From Cepaea nemoralis (lineage: Eukaryota; Mollusca; Gastropoda; Stylommatophora; Helicidae), in the NCBI GenBank assembly GCA_014155875.1, contig JACEFZ010024497.1, positions 984,001 through 1,048,000 of the forward strand: a DNA stretch of 64,000 bases, given 5' to 3'. The position numbers were made by a program, and so were the translations under genes. Each line of letters starts with the position of its first letter. The stretch's first letter is position 1. The notes beneath the pieces are model-generated. The model did no database searches. It saw only the letters and a program-made list of their open reading frames with translations, and was not told the DNA's origin. This document shows positions 42,666-54,339 of this stretch, in pieces.

Positions 42666-45600
42666 ATGATGCCACAGATGAAAATTAATCGTTATGGTGC
42701 TAATCCCGTGAAGTCCCATCAGGCGGTGATAGTGCCGGGCCCCCTGCCTCGAGGGGGTCCACCCATGACTACTGGTGGTCACCTTCCCCTGTGCTGTGGA
42801 GTCAAGGCACAGAGGAGTAGGTTAAGAGCTATTGACCAAATACCAAGGACACTCAACATACTACAGTGGAATGCCGAAGGAGTTTATAACACGAAAGAAT
42901 CCCTGACACAGCGTCTTCATAAAGATAGAATAGATGTGGCATGCATTCAAGAGACACACCTCAATGCCAATCGCAAATTTTCAGTCAGAGGATATCAGGC
43001 CCACGTTTCGACCGCGAAGGACATAAAGGAGGAGTTCTAATACTTACACGAAATACAATACCTTGCAGCGAAGTATCTGTGATCTCTGACAACCAAGCAG
43101 AAATTATAGGTGTTGATATAATGATAAAGGACGTGAAAATAAGAATCTACAATCTGTATAGCCCAGCAGATAAGGACCTTACACTCTCAAACATGAAAAT
43201 AACTGACACATACTACATTATTGTCGGATACTTTAATAGCCGTTCAGAAAGATGGGGATACCCAGATACTGACAAAAGAGGAGATGAATTGGAGGACTGG
43301 GAAATAGACTCAAATCTCCATCTACTCAACAAAGCGGATGACACACCGAGCTTCTACTCCAGAAGATGGCTTACCACTTCTACTCCAGACTTAGCTTTCT
43401 GCACAGGAGACATCCTCCACAAAATCGATCGCCATGTGCTGGACCAATTAGCAGGTAGTGACCACAGACCAATCAAGCTTGTAATGAATATGGAGTATGT
43501 TCCACAGGAGCAAAAGCCCTTGCCCCGCTGGAATTACAAACGAGCAGATTGGGACAGATTTGCCATACTAACAGACAAATATTGTGAAAACATAAATACA
43601 CGATATGGCAACATAAAGCAAATGGTGGAAAGTCTAAACAGAGCGATAATACAGGCAGCCACTGAGTCCATTCCTAGAGGAGCGAGGAAAAATTACAAAC
43701 CATACTGGACTGAAGAACTGCAAAGTTTGGAGGACAAAGTTGAAGATGCCAGGAAGACAGCAGAGAGAGAACAAACAATTGAAGCGAATATCTCTCTCAA
43801 AGCCATCTCAGCAAAATATAAAAGAACAGTAAATCAAACAACAAGAGATTGTTGGAGGGAAAAAACAGAAAACCTGAATTTTGACAGGGATGGAAACAAA
43901 CTATGGAAACTAGTGAAAGCCATGAACAATGAAGGACCTAGAAACAAACAAATAACAATTAAACAAGGAAATGCCTTGCTTACAGGAAAAAAGGCGGCAA
44001 ATGCACTAATGGAACACTATGCAAATGCAAACCACATTGATATTACAACCGAACAGAAGAAAGCAATCAAAGACAAACAGATACATCATAGAAATACAGA
44101 GACAGCAGCAGAATATATGATGGCAAATCTAACAATGGAAGAAATGGAACAGGCAATGAATACCCTAAAAAAGAAGAAATCACCAGGAAAGGATGGAATC
44201 ACAAATGAAATGCTAATAGGACTAGGCAACAAGGCAAAGAAGAAACTACTAGCAGTCCTAAATAACAGCTGGAAGAGAGGAATAGTCCCACAGGCATGGA
44301 AGGAAGCTATACTAATACCAGTCCCACAGAAAGGAAAAGACCTGGAAGAACCAAATGGCTATCGACCTATCAGTCTACTTAGCTGTGTAGGAAAATTAAT
44401 GGAACGCATTATCAATGGCAGGCTAACATGGCATCTGGAAGAAAACAAACTCTTAACACCACACCAAGCAGGATTAAGAAAGTACAGATCCACTGAAGAT
44501 CAAATAACCTATATAGCTCAGGAAATAGAGGATGCCTTCCAAGAGAAAAAGCACACACTAGCAGTCTGGATAGATTTAGAAAAAGCATTTGATAAAGTAT
44601 GGAAGGAAGGACTGAAAGTACAACTGCAAAACATGCATGTTTGTGGAAAAATGTATAAATGGATCAGCCACTACCTTGAGAACAGAACTGCCAGGACAAA
44701 AGTACAAGGACAAACAAGCAAAATGATGCTGCTGGAGCAAGGTGTCCCCCAAGGAGGAGTTCTTTCACCAACATTATTCATAGCATATATAAATGACATC
44801 ACAGAAAATTTTCCAGCCAGAGTACACACATCCTCCTTTGCAGATGACCTAGCCATATGGACATCTGAAGAATATATTAGTACAGCTAACAGCAGAATAC
44901 AGCAAGCCTTACTAGCGCTAGAGGACTGGTCAAAATCATGGCTAGTGAAGATAAGTGAGGAGAAAACAACATGCACAGTGTTCTCCCTCTCAAATAAAAC
45001 TCAGCAACCTAAGCTGGTATTGAATGGAAAAATATTGCGCCATGAAGATAATCCAAACTATCTAGGACACAGGTTGAGAAAAATCGAACAAGAGCAAGGC
45101 AGAGAATGGCAGTCATGAAAAAGCTTGCTGGTACAACGTGGGGAGCAGATGAGAAAGTTCTCAAGAAGTTATATACTGGACGGGTGAGGCCAGTACTGGA
45201 ATATGGCATTGCAGCTTGGGCAACAGCAGCTAAGTCAAACTTTAACAAAATAAGTAGAGTCCAAAACCAAGGAATGCGAATCATAACTGGAAGCCTGAAG
45301 ACAACGCCTATTAATGAACTAGAAAAGATCACTTGTTTACAATCAATGCAGGATAGAAGAGATAGCAGAGCCCAGCAACAAGCAGAAAAACTTAGAAGAT
45401 TGACAGACCACCCTATGTACAACAGATTTAATGGTTTTGGAAAGGGAAGACTGAAGCGTAGCAACTTTGTAGAAACTGCAAAACGAAGGATTAGGGCAGA
45501 TCCTATACTTAACATATCAACAGTCAAGCCCATACACAATGCACACAAGTTCCCAGCTTGGAGACAGCAGCAACTGCCTGAGATGATAGAAAACATTCCT

Positions 45601-46640
45601 GGTATTGAGAAAAAGAACACTCAGCATGAAACCGAAAGAAGAGAAATAACCCTAAACTACATAAAAGAACATTACCCAAGCAGCAATTGGACCCATGCAT
45701 ATACAGATGGATCAGCCAAAAATTCAATAGAGAATGGAGGAGGAGGAATTCTCCTAAATTTAAAAAATGGAGTGAAAAAAAACACATTCAATGGCAACTG
45801 GAAAATTTTCAAGTAACTTCAAAGCGGAGGTAGAGGCTTTGAAAACTGCAGCAGAAATGCTCCTGATGGAGGAAAATAAAGAGAAGCAAATAGCTATCTT
45901 CACAGATGCAAAGTCAGCTGTCTCAATACTGAAGAGCAATAACAGCACAGAACTAACTGACCTAAGAGCAGCACTCCATGGTCTATGCCAGAAATCCAAA
46001 AAAGTTGTAATACAGTGGATCCCATCACATTGCAGTATACCTGGAAACGAAGAGGCTGACAGACTGGCAAAAGAGGGCGGACGACTACCACAGCCTGACA
46101 TAGACATAACCTATAATGAGGCAAAGAGGTTGATAAAAAGCACTTATAGAACCAAATGGGAATCAGAGCATCCAGGCCATCAGAAGGATGATGCATATTA
46201 CAAACTCGACTGAAGAGAACAAGTAGCAATCTTCAGACTCCGCACCCCGGGAAGGTTAACCCGGTCAACAAATGCCCGCAGAAGTCGGATGTGTCGGCCT
46301 AACGGTGCAAGAACGCAGCTCTGCTGTAAACAGGCACAACGCAATCACATCCGGAAAAAAAACTCCGGATGAACGAAGAAGAAGAAGAAGACTCCGCACA
46401 TGACATAACAGGCTGAAATACCACTTGTTCAATAAACTAAAGATAGGAGATACCGATGAATGTAATTGTAGAACTGGAAAAATGACAGCAAAACATTTGC
46501 TGCAGGATTGCCCAACGTATGCAGAACAGAGAAAGATATTTTGGCCCACACCTGCTTCATTTGAGGACAAGCTCTATGAAGATATCAACAAGCTCAAGTT
46601 GACCGCAGCTTACTTTAACTGCATACAGGTTGACATTTAA
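42666..46640 (+). pseudogene. LINE A copy 2 polyprotein, disabled
   Basis: From ATG at 42666: ILQWNAEG and CIQETHLNAN (EN), a frame change near 43005, then IIVGYFNSRSERWG. The catalytic Asp of the DFN motif in copy 1 is Tyr here. RT: SPGKDGITNEML, VWIDLEKAFDKVW, EQGVPQGGVLSPTLF, SSFADDLAIW (intact). A deletion of about 35 bases near 45064 (YLG-HRLRK) shifts the frame. The thumb and RNase H follow in two overlapping frames: HAYTDGSAKN, AIFTDAKSAVS and WIPSHCSIPGNEEADRLAKE. A TGA at 46211 replaces a sense codon of copy 1, the nested SINE follows, and the finger CNCRTGKMTAKHLLQDC ends at 46640. Confidence 0.9.
46246..46388 (+). mobile_element. LINE A-tail SINE nested in LINE A copy 2
   Basis: It interrupts sequence that is continuous in copy 1 at about 12095. 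An 11-bp repeat AGACTCCGCAC occurs on both sides (46235-46245 and 46389-46399). It starts CCCGGGAAGGTTAACCC and ends with the stem-loop and GAAGAAGAAG. It proves that the short element transposes on its own. Confidence 0.95.
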
Positions 46641-46659
46641 AGGTGCATGAAGACCCAGA

Positions 46660-47045
46660 GGCATGAAATGGAATATTGCTTGGATAGCAAATCCATTATG
46701 TGGAAAGTCCAAATCGAAAGCTTGCTGTGTGGGCTTCATAAAAGGTGGAAAAGTGTTCTAGTGGCACGAAATGGAATATTGCTTGGATAGCAAATCCATT
46801 ACGTGGAAAGTCCGAATCAAAAGCCCATTGTGTGGGCTTCATAAAAGGTGGAAAAGTGTCCTAGTGGCATGAAATGGAATATTGCTTGGATAGCAAATCC
46901 ATTACGTGGAAAGTCCTAATCAAAAGCCCACTGTGTGGACTTCATAAAAGGTGGAAAAGTGTCCTAGTGGCACGAAATGGAATATTGCTTGGATAGCAAA
47001 TCCATTACGTGGAAAGTCCGAATCGAAAGCTCACTGTGTGGATGT
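46660..47045 (+). repeat. Tandem repeat in LINE A 3' UTR (copy 2, about 4 units)
   Basis: Four units of about 105-110 bp share GGAATATTGCTTGGATAGCA, CGTGGAAAGTCC and AAAAGGTGGAAAAGTGT. Copy 1 has about 2.5 units, with TTTCAAAAAAGG where these have TTCATAAAAGG. Confidence 0.85.
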
Positions 47046-47559
47046 CATCTGCAGACTGCATACTTCTGGTTTCCGGAAGAACAGCCTATGGTGAACTGAA
47101 GGCCCAATATACGGAAGTGAGGCTAAGCAGCCATGTGCAGGACGTGATGATTCCTTGGGTGAGCCCAGTACCAGAGCGCTATGTATCGGCTCTGCAAGTA
47201 TGGAAGCCTCCTTGGATGGCGGGGAATGCCCATGGTCTGCCCCTGCCTTCCCTTGAGGGCTGACCAGGATCTTTGGCTGTTCTATATGGACCAGCTGGGA
47301 TGGGGGATAACACCACAACAGTGAGAGTCAAACGTCCTAAGAAACCCCCGGGAAGGTTAACCCGGTCAACAAATGCCCACAGAAGTCGGATGTGTCGGCC
47401 TAACGGCGCAAGAACGCAGCTCTGCTGTAAACAGGCACAACGCAATCACATCCGGAAAAAAAACACCGGATGAACGAAGAAGAAGAAGGAGTATATAACA
47501 TAACAAAAAAACATATACACTCAACAATTGTGAGAGCATGCATGTTTCCTGTGACAATG

Positions 47560-47900
47560 TATGGATGCGAACCCTGGATCATTACACAATCACTGAAGAA
47601 GACAACATTTTCTAACTAAATGTAACAACAAAAATTCTTAGTTCAAGAAGAAGAAACAATATTGACATTCTAAGAAGACTGGCTCATATTAAGCGTCACA
47701 GTCCCTTAGAAAGAACAATAATGGAAGGCATGGTTCCTGGAAGAAGAAGCGGAGGTCAGTCAACATGAAGTTGGACACAGGACATAAAAGACACCCTGGG
47801 CATGGCATTGCATGAGGCAAAGAAACTGGCGGAAGATCAAGAGTTGTCTAGCTGCACTGGGCCATGATGTGAGCGATGTTCTGTAAATGACTTGCTACAT
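47560..47900 (+). pseudogene. LINE RT tail (RTE-like)
   Basis: The + strand gives RRRNNIDILRRLAHIKRHSP, LERTIMEGMVPGRRSGGQS, SWTQDIKDTLGMALHEAKKL and AEDQELSS, the standard LINE tail order, with a stop in the middle. Confidence 0.7.
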
Positions 47901-47969
47901 GATGTGGCAGAGTGTTGTTTAAACATGTGATTGTTGGGTGGGCTGTTGAATGCTGCCATTCTGTGTTAT

Positions 47970-48130
47970 CTCGGGGAGAACAGACTTTAAGGACACTTGC
48001 CAATTTATATTCTGTGTTAGCAATGGGTGGGTCAAACTGCTGAATGTGGAAATAGCCAGAAAATCACACAAAGCCAATAATTTCTGGGGTTGATCGCAAC
48101 ATGATGTAAACAAGGACATGCAGCTGACTT
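47970..48130 (+). repeat. SINE family S2, degraded, 70 bp before exon 6
   Basis: Matches the S2 body (AGCAATGGGTGGGTCAAACT as a diverged TTCAGAAAGCAATGGCAAA block, AATCACACAAAGCCAA, TGGGGTTGATCGCAACATGA). The head is lost. Confidence 0.5.
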
Positions 48131-48199
48131 ATTTCATAGATCTTGTGTCTGATTTACTTGAGCAAACAAAGCACAATTAATTGTTGTTATTTTCTGCAG

Positions 48200-48241
48200 A
48201 GCAAGATATTGAAAAGTGCTGTTGAATCGACCAGATCCTGA
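48200..48241 (+). CDS. TCF20/RAI1-like: TCF20/RAI1-like protein, exon 6 (terminal coding exon)
   Basis: TTATTTTCTGCAG provides a good acceptor ending at 48199. In phase 0, matching exon 5, the exon reads SKILKSAVESTRS then TGA at 48239-48241. The family has short, poorly conserved tails after CPKH, so a 13-residue basic/Ser tail is plausible, but there is no motif to prove it. An alternative is that exon 5 is joined to an exon I have not recognised. Frame, acceptor quality and the following AT-rich UTR-like sequence favour this call. Confidence 0.65.
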   Translation, partial: SKILKSAVESTRS

Positions 48242-48890
48242 CCCCTGGCCTTTACAGCAGTTATGGAAGATGTATTATGTACACGTATCATGACGAGGGT
48301 AGTGGAAGTGAACTGTATATTTCACAACAGTCTATACATGGTGTGTGTCCTTGAAATGAGTGGAGTTGGTGTTTGTGTAATGGTGTGATGCTTTCCTTTG
48401 TATCTTCAGTGTTAACAGTCATATTTTGTATATAGAGTATAATATACAGATGCGTGTAATATTAATATTGAATCATCCTTTGCTGTGTATATGTTAGCTT
48501 TGTGGTTTCTAGAATGTAATCAAGACATGATCATTGTAAATATTCCGATAATGTGCAAATGATGATTGTGTGGCTGGTCATGTTGCAGATCAATATTGGT
48601 TAGTGTGCTATCGCTAGATGCTTGTCAGTGTGGATGGACATGTTAAGAGTTCATGAAATGTTAATAATGTTCTTGATCTGAGACAGCGTGCATGTGTTTA
48701 TGCCAAATGTACGGTGCCGCAGGTTCTTACATTCATATACACCCTGAGGTGGAAGAGGCAAGATAAAGGCAGGATGGAATTAATTACAGAAGTGTTTGAG
48801 TTGATTTGCATGATGGATGTGAAATACATTTGTAGAAGTTGGGAAGGGGATTCCATGAAAGAAATAAGCAATAAATGTCTTGTCTTTGAA
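48242..48890 (+). other. Putative 3' UTR with poly(A) signal
   Basis: AT-rich, non-repetitive sequence follows the stop. AATAAA occurs at 48870-48875 and is the best candidate signal. Further AT-rich sequence continues to about 49240 without a recognised feature. Confidence 0.45.
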
Positions 48891-49249
48891 TTACCACATT
48901 TAATATATCGCATTGTGACATCACACATCTGAGGGTATTTGAATACTGTTTTTAACTCTGTATGTGTGGTCATGTGAGGGAATTAATCATATATGTGAAA
49001 ACTTTTAAAAGCTTACAAATGTAAAAAAAAACCAGTTACTAGAAAGTAAGAAACAAGAATGAAACTTGCAAATTTTCACAAAAGCTGAAAATTGTATGCT
49101 GATCTTGTGTATCATTGATTATTTGTGATGTGACGCAATCAGCATTACTTTGATTTGAATTTGAATTCAAAATTGTCTACATATGGGCACTATAAGTAGT
49201 CGGTCAATTGAATGAATTGTCATGTTTTCTTTAGAAAAATGTAATTGTG

Positions 49250-52200
49250 TTTTGTAGCATGATCTTCTGCCTGTTTATCCTACAGTGGGGCATAGTTTTC
49301 AACCATCTCACGCCATGCCCTCCATTGTTTGGTCATTTAGTGACACTATTACCAGATTTTCTTGGTGTGTGTTCCACCCAGCACTGTTGTCTTTTCCTCA
49401 CCTCTTTATTAGTAGGAATTTGTTGAGGTCTCAGTAAGCTACATATTGGTTTATTTAAGGATCCTCGTCAGTGCTACGGAGTTCTTGCACTGAGCTGAGT
49501 TTCTCCAGACTCAGGTTTGAGTTAAGAGGAGAACGGAGCACTTATGGGTTGCACCCGTGTGCCGTGATGTTGATCCATCGACTAGACTAGACTAGACATA
49601 TTGGTTATTAATCATACCATTTTAGTCCTTTCTATTCAGATCACGCACCAGTTAATGAATGTCTGCAGTTTACAAGTAACTGTTAAAACATCCTCCATGT
49701 GTCTGATCCATACAGCAGGACTGATTTGATGTCAATTAAATATTCTGTTTGATATGGATTTAATTTCTGTTGACTCCACAAAGTTCCTAGTCCTATGAAC
49801 GTTTCTCTTGCCTTTTGTACTCTTATTCTATCTCTATGTGTCCCCCCATGCTTATCTTGCATGTGATTGTATGTGTGAGACAGGTAGGCAGTGTCATCAG
49901 TGAAGCCTAGATCATCAAGCTGCTCTGTAGGAGTACATTGAACTCAATTTCTGGTGGTAGTTATTATTGTCTTCATAATCCAGTCCATAGTTTTAAAAAA
50001 AGAATGTGACAAATGGCATCACAGATGTGCTCCTGTTATTGTTTCTAATGTATCTATTAGTTTTCCTGCATGAAGAACTGTACATTTCATGTCTTTATAT
50101 GTTGCCTTTCTTCAAAGCTTTACTCTGTTAATATGCATAATGTGGCCATCTGACCAGTGCAGAATCTGTTTGGACAAAAACCTGTCTATTCATCCCTTAG
50201 TTGTTTGCCAGTGGCATCTCTCAATCTGTCCAGAATGACTCTGCTTTATATTTTCCCAGGAATTACAGTATCATTAGTTCTCTATTATCTGTACATTCTG
50301 TAGATACCCTGGCTGCTTTGCCAGATATCCATTTCTCCAATCTGCTATTTCTTCAGTCTCCCAGACTCTGCTTAACCCTTTACAGGGCCGACGTTTGTCT
50401 GTTTTGTAGCCCTGAATGGGCAAGAAGAATTTTGAGGTTCGGTAAAATTTTGGGTTATGTTAGTAAAATTATCACATAAAAGGTGTTAGTCAACCGATTT
50501 TACTTAAATAAAAAAAACAAAAAACAAAATGAAGTAAAAAACAAAAAACAAAATGAAGTAAAAAGCATGTAGGCTATTTTACTCATGTGAATGTACCCGG
50601 TAATCCACACATGAACACAAATATTTACATAATACAACATATAGTTTGTGATTGTCATTCATTTATACGGCAATTTACAAACACATTTTTAGAATCAGAA
50701 TCACTTTCTTTAAAGTCCGATTCACAACTGCTAACGCAAATCTGATATCTAGCTCCGATTAATAGTCAACTTCGTGCCTTTAATGTCACATAAATTGAAC
50801 CCAGCAAAATCTCCATTATCACATGAAGAACCGTCAAAATCCATTTTGAAATACAAAGCGTAAAACCCCCAAAAACTATTTTTAAAAATCCATTCAAATT
50901 CAAATTACACTACGAATGGCGGCCACGTTGTCAAAAACCGAGAGATTGCGTTTTTACAATGCATAATAGTCATGGACGTTTTCGGACGGTTTGCCTGTTC
51001 GGGGGTAAAAAACGTTCCCGGGCGTTTTGTCTGGTAAAGGGTTAATAATTTGTGCAGTATTCAATTGAGGTGTTTATATTGGCATTAAAAGCTTATGCTG
51101 GGGTACCGACCAGCAGCTTTCCCATCCTTTTTGTTTGACAGAGTTTGACAGTTTTTTTTCTCATTTCTTCTTGATGGTTTCTTATATCCAGCATTACTTT
51201 TGCCGGTTGGATATTGGGTGTGGGGCATCTTTTGGAACTGGTCTATTCAGAAGTTCTCAAAGTATTCAGTCCATTTGTTAATTTGATCTTTAATATTGGT
51301 GAGAGCTTTCCCATTGCTATTTTTGATCAGTCCACTTGGATATTATATTTCCCTTCTTTTTTCCTTACGGTGCTGCAAAGGGCTCAAGGGTTCCCTTTCT
51401 CTGCTACTACTTCTGCCTCTCCTGCCTGGTCATCTAATTATCTTGTCAAGGCTCTTAACCACTTCTTAACTTCTTTATTAGTTTCTATTCATTTCTCATG
51501 GGTTCTGACTTTAGTAGCTCCGGTTTTGCTATTGTTAAAATATGATTTTTTAAAATGTTTTCCTTTCTTCTATCTATTCTTTAAAGGGTTTTGAGCATTT
51601 TCCCAAGCCCTACATAATTAATTCCAAATGCATTTAATCCACAGCCAGCAGTCTTCCGTAATCACCTCTTCTAACTGTCACAGGACCTGGTTCTTATTAG
51701 AGTCAGTAACCATGAATTGTTCCTTCGTTTATTCAATTCTGAGATATCTTACATTATATTGATTTCCAAGTATATAAGTTGTTAAGTATCTCTTGAGTTT
51801 CTACATCTGCGCCTCTATAACTTCTGCATCATGTAGAGATGATCTAAATTGTTTGTTAAAATAGGTATTATCAATTTGATTTTCTGTATTGTGCTCTGGT
51901 GATATCCACGTTGCTTTATGCGTTCTTTTATCTGGAAAAACACTTCCTCCTGTAGCTTATTGATTCACTTCACAAATTCGTAAATAATTCTCAATTTTTG
52001 TTCATTTCCGCAAGTCCGTGTTTTACCATGATCTTCTCATAACCCGTGTTATCTGACCCTATCTTTGCATTCTGGTCGACCATCAAAATTTTGATACTGT
52101 CATTTCTTTGTTTATCTGTTGTACTTCAAAGCTTTTGTTAGTGCATACTCTGATTCTTACTGAATACTGAAGTTAAGAATTGGCATCACTGAACTTGGGA

Positions 52201-52540
52201 CAGTCTCACACACGCTCTGTCCCTCTCTTCAAAAAACCACAGCAGTTCCCTTGCTGATTACTCCAGTAGCAACTTTAGATAGCAATAAGGCCATTCCTTC
52301 ACTCTTAGGTGCATTTTCCTGTGTGGCTTGAGGAAAGCACTGTTTCACCTGTGTTTAGAAGCATTTTACTATCTCTATTACTTTTTGTTTTCCACAATCC
52401 TAAAATGCTAATTATATATTTCATTTATCCTACCACCATCTGTGCTGTCTTTCCCAATTCATACATAGTTCTAAAATCCCAAGTGCCAGTTCTGGAGATT
52501 TTCCTAGGTGAAAGAAGGTAAGTTGGTAATCCAGACTTAG
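49250..52540 (-). pseudogene. Old LINE (EN-RT), split by a piggyBac derivative
   Basis: Minus strand, 5' to 3': an EN-like segment with LDQNAKIGSDNTGYEKIMV (about 52080), IKNSNGKALTNIKDQINKWT (about 51330, RT leader), then after the insertion TEEIADWRNGYLAKQP, ENYDTVIPGKI and QMATLCILTE (RT fingers, 50370-50100). LDDLGFTDDTAYLSHTYNHM (motif C, F-T-D-D) lies at about 49900 and a tail at about 49700-49280. Many stops are present. Both halves read in the same order, so this was one element. Confidence 0.6.
50376..51041 (-). mobile_element. piggyBac deletion derivative 2 (666 bp), intact TTAA sites
   Basis: TTAA lies at both borders (50372-50375 and 51042-51045). Terminal repeats begin CCCTTTACAGGGCC at the left and CCCTTTACCAGACAAAACG read inward from the right. 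On the minus strand from 50844, MDFDGSSCDNGDFAGFNLCD looks like the acidic start of a piggyBac transposase and soon ends. It sits inside the RT domain of the LINE at 49250-52540. Confidence 0.85.
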
Positions 52541-52549
52541 TGTAACTGT

Positions 52550-54170
52550 CTCCACATCACATATTTCTTCTAGGAGAAGAGCCTTTCAAATGGCTGGCTG
52601 AGTTATTATTCTTTCCATGTTTTAGATTTGTTCATTATTGGTTGGATTTTACAAGTTAAGTTGTCTACACGATGGGATAGCCAGTCTCACATCAACCCAC
52701 CTTAGCCAGCTCGTGCAACATGTGCGGTAGGGTACAGTGTTACCATTCTTGGTTTCCCTCAACAGCCCCGGAGAACCCAAGGTAATAGCATAGAAACATA
52801 TTGAAGTCAGTCATTTCAAGCATGACAGGACACTGAGAAGCCAAATGATAATGTAACTAGACAGTTCCTTATGGTATCAGCAGGGATAATATAGCATCAT
52901 ATATTATTAAATTTTATATGATAAACACATATGTGAAATATAAGGAGGCATAAAAACACAGAGCCAAGAATTACAGAGAAAGATTCATAATATGAAATCT
53001 GACATAGAAATCTGTAAGTTTCAAAGACCAGAGAGCTTAGTGTAAAATGATTGAGAAGCTTTGTTCCATGGGGGAACGACATAAGAACAGCTTATCTTGG
53101 TGTCCGAGTTTAGGCATGTTAGATCTGATTCTTCAGCTTCCCTTAATGATGTATCCAGTTTATGTTCATTGCAGAATCTGTTTAGATGGATTTTTTTAAG
53201 GAAGTAGGATAATGTTTAGGAAACAGTAAATAATGAATTATGGGTATGTAGTTAGACCTGCAAAATTATTGTACTACAGTCACAACTGCTCTAGTTTCTC
53301 ATTAAGTAGTCAGAATTAACTGTTAGAACTCTAGAAGGGTTGCTAAGGGTCTGAGTACTCCAGATGGGTTGCTAACCTCACCATGATGTGCTTGTTAATA
53401 ATGTACCTTGTTTTGAGTTGTGCAGCTTTGATGGCTGTTTCTGTAGCTGTTGGAATGGGTTGATGATGGCTAACACAAGTGTTGCTTGCATTGTAACAGA
53501 GAGTACTCACAGCTCTCAGCTGAAATTTAGAAGAGACAAATGGGGGTTGTCCAGAGAACACGAAAAAAAAAAAACAATTTGAGATGTATTTATTACTGAT
53601 GTATTGTAGATTAGCTTGATAGAAGTTTTATATTTATATACTTGTGTGTGTGTGTGTTGTACAACCTTGAAATGTTAGATATGATCATGTTTGTGACTGT
53701 TTCACAGCATTGATATTACTTAATGAAATTACAAGCCAGAGTTCAGAATAGTAGATTATTTTATGCTTTTAAGTTAATTTGAAAGTGTGAAATTACTACT
53801 CCATTATCACGCAGTTGCTGTTGATTTCACATGTTGATTTGTGGACTAGGAGCATAATTTACTGGCTCCAACTACAAGAATGTTGAGAGTCAAGCTCCAG
53901 ATCCGACTTCTTTTCAGTCTTGGCTCACATTGTTAGCAAGTAAATCAGAAATGTTCTTGCCATGTGCAGATAATTTTACATCATACAAATAAAAGACTGA
54001 ATGATGTATTTGACCACTGACAAGATTAGAGTTGTTTCACCTGACAACTGCTGACTTGATAAGATAAGAGTTGTACCACAATGAATGAAATATTATTTTG
54101 ATGTGTAAGATATGCAGCTCTGTAGTCTGTTTCCAAAATCTGTTGAATCAGTGGTCAGCTGTGTTATTCT
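52550..54170. other. 3' flank, nothing recognised
   Basis: AT-rich sequence with short open frames lacking motifs. I see no exon or identifiable element. Confidence 0.4.
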
Positions 54171-54177
54171 TGTAGTT

Positions 54178-54262
54178 GTGGAATTCCCATCTTGATGGGG
54201 TTTTGAACTCATGACCATCAGGCTAGCATGCAAGGTCCTCGCTTCTGCTCTACCAAAGCTCC
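54178..54262 (-). repeat. tRNA-like SINE head
   Basis: The minus strand reads GGGAGCTTTGGTAGAGCAGA (A box) and CATGAGTTCAAAACCCC (B box) with tRNA-like spacing. Confidence 0.5.
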
Positions 54263-54339
54263 CTTTGTTTAATGTATATTTTATAAAATGGAGTATGGTT
54301 CCAATGATAGCTGATATCAGCAGATGATCAGTGCCTGTT

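Larger units (their letters stand above)
42390..47490 (+). mobile_element. LINE A copy 2, full length (5.1 kb with nested SINE), in intron 5
   Basis: An 11-bp target duplication GTATATAACAT flanks it (42379-42389 and 47491-47501). It has the complete 5' leader, beginning CCCCTCTGCCGTGCG, then the EN-RT-RNase H-finger coding region, the 3' UTR repeat array, a terminal stem-loop (CATCCGG 47449-47455 with CCGGATG 47466-47472) and a GAA tail. Nucleotide identity to copy 1 is high by eye, so both are fairly recent. A 143-bp SINE is nested at 46246. No ORF1 is seen in the 276-base leader, so it is a single-ORF element. Confidence 0.93.

Noticed and set aside
45009..45620. 203-codon minus-strand frame in LINE A copy 2
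   Set aside because: It is antisense of the RT thumb/RNase H region. The same antisense frames occur in copy 1 and carry no recognisable domain.
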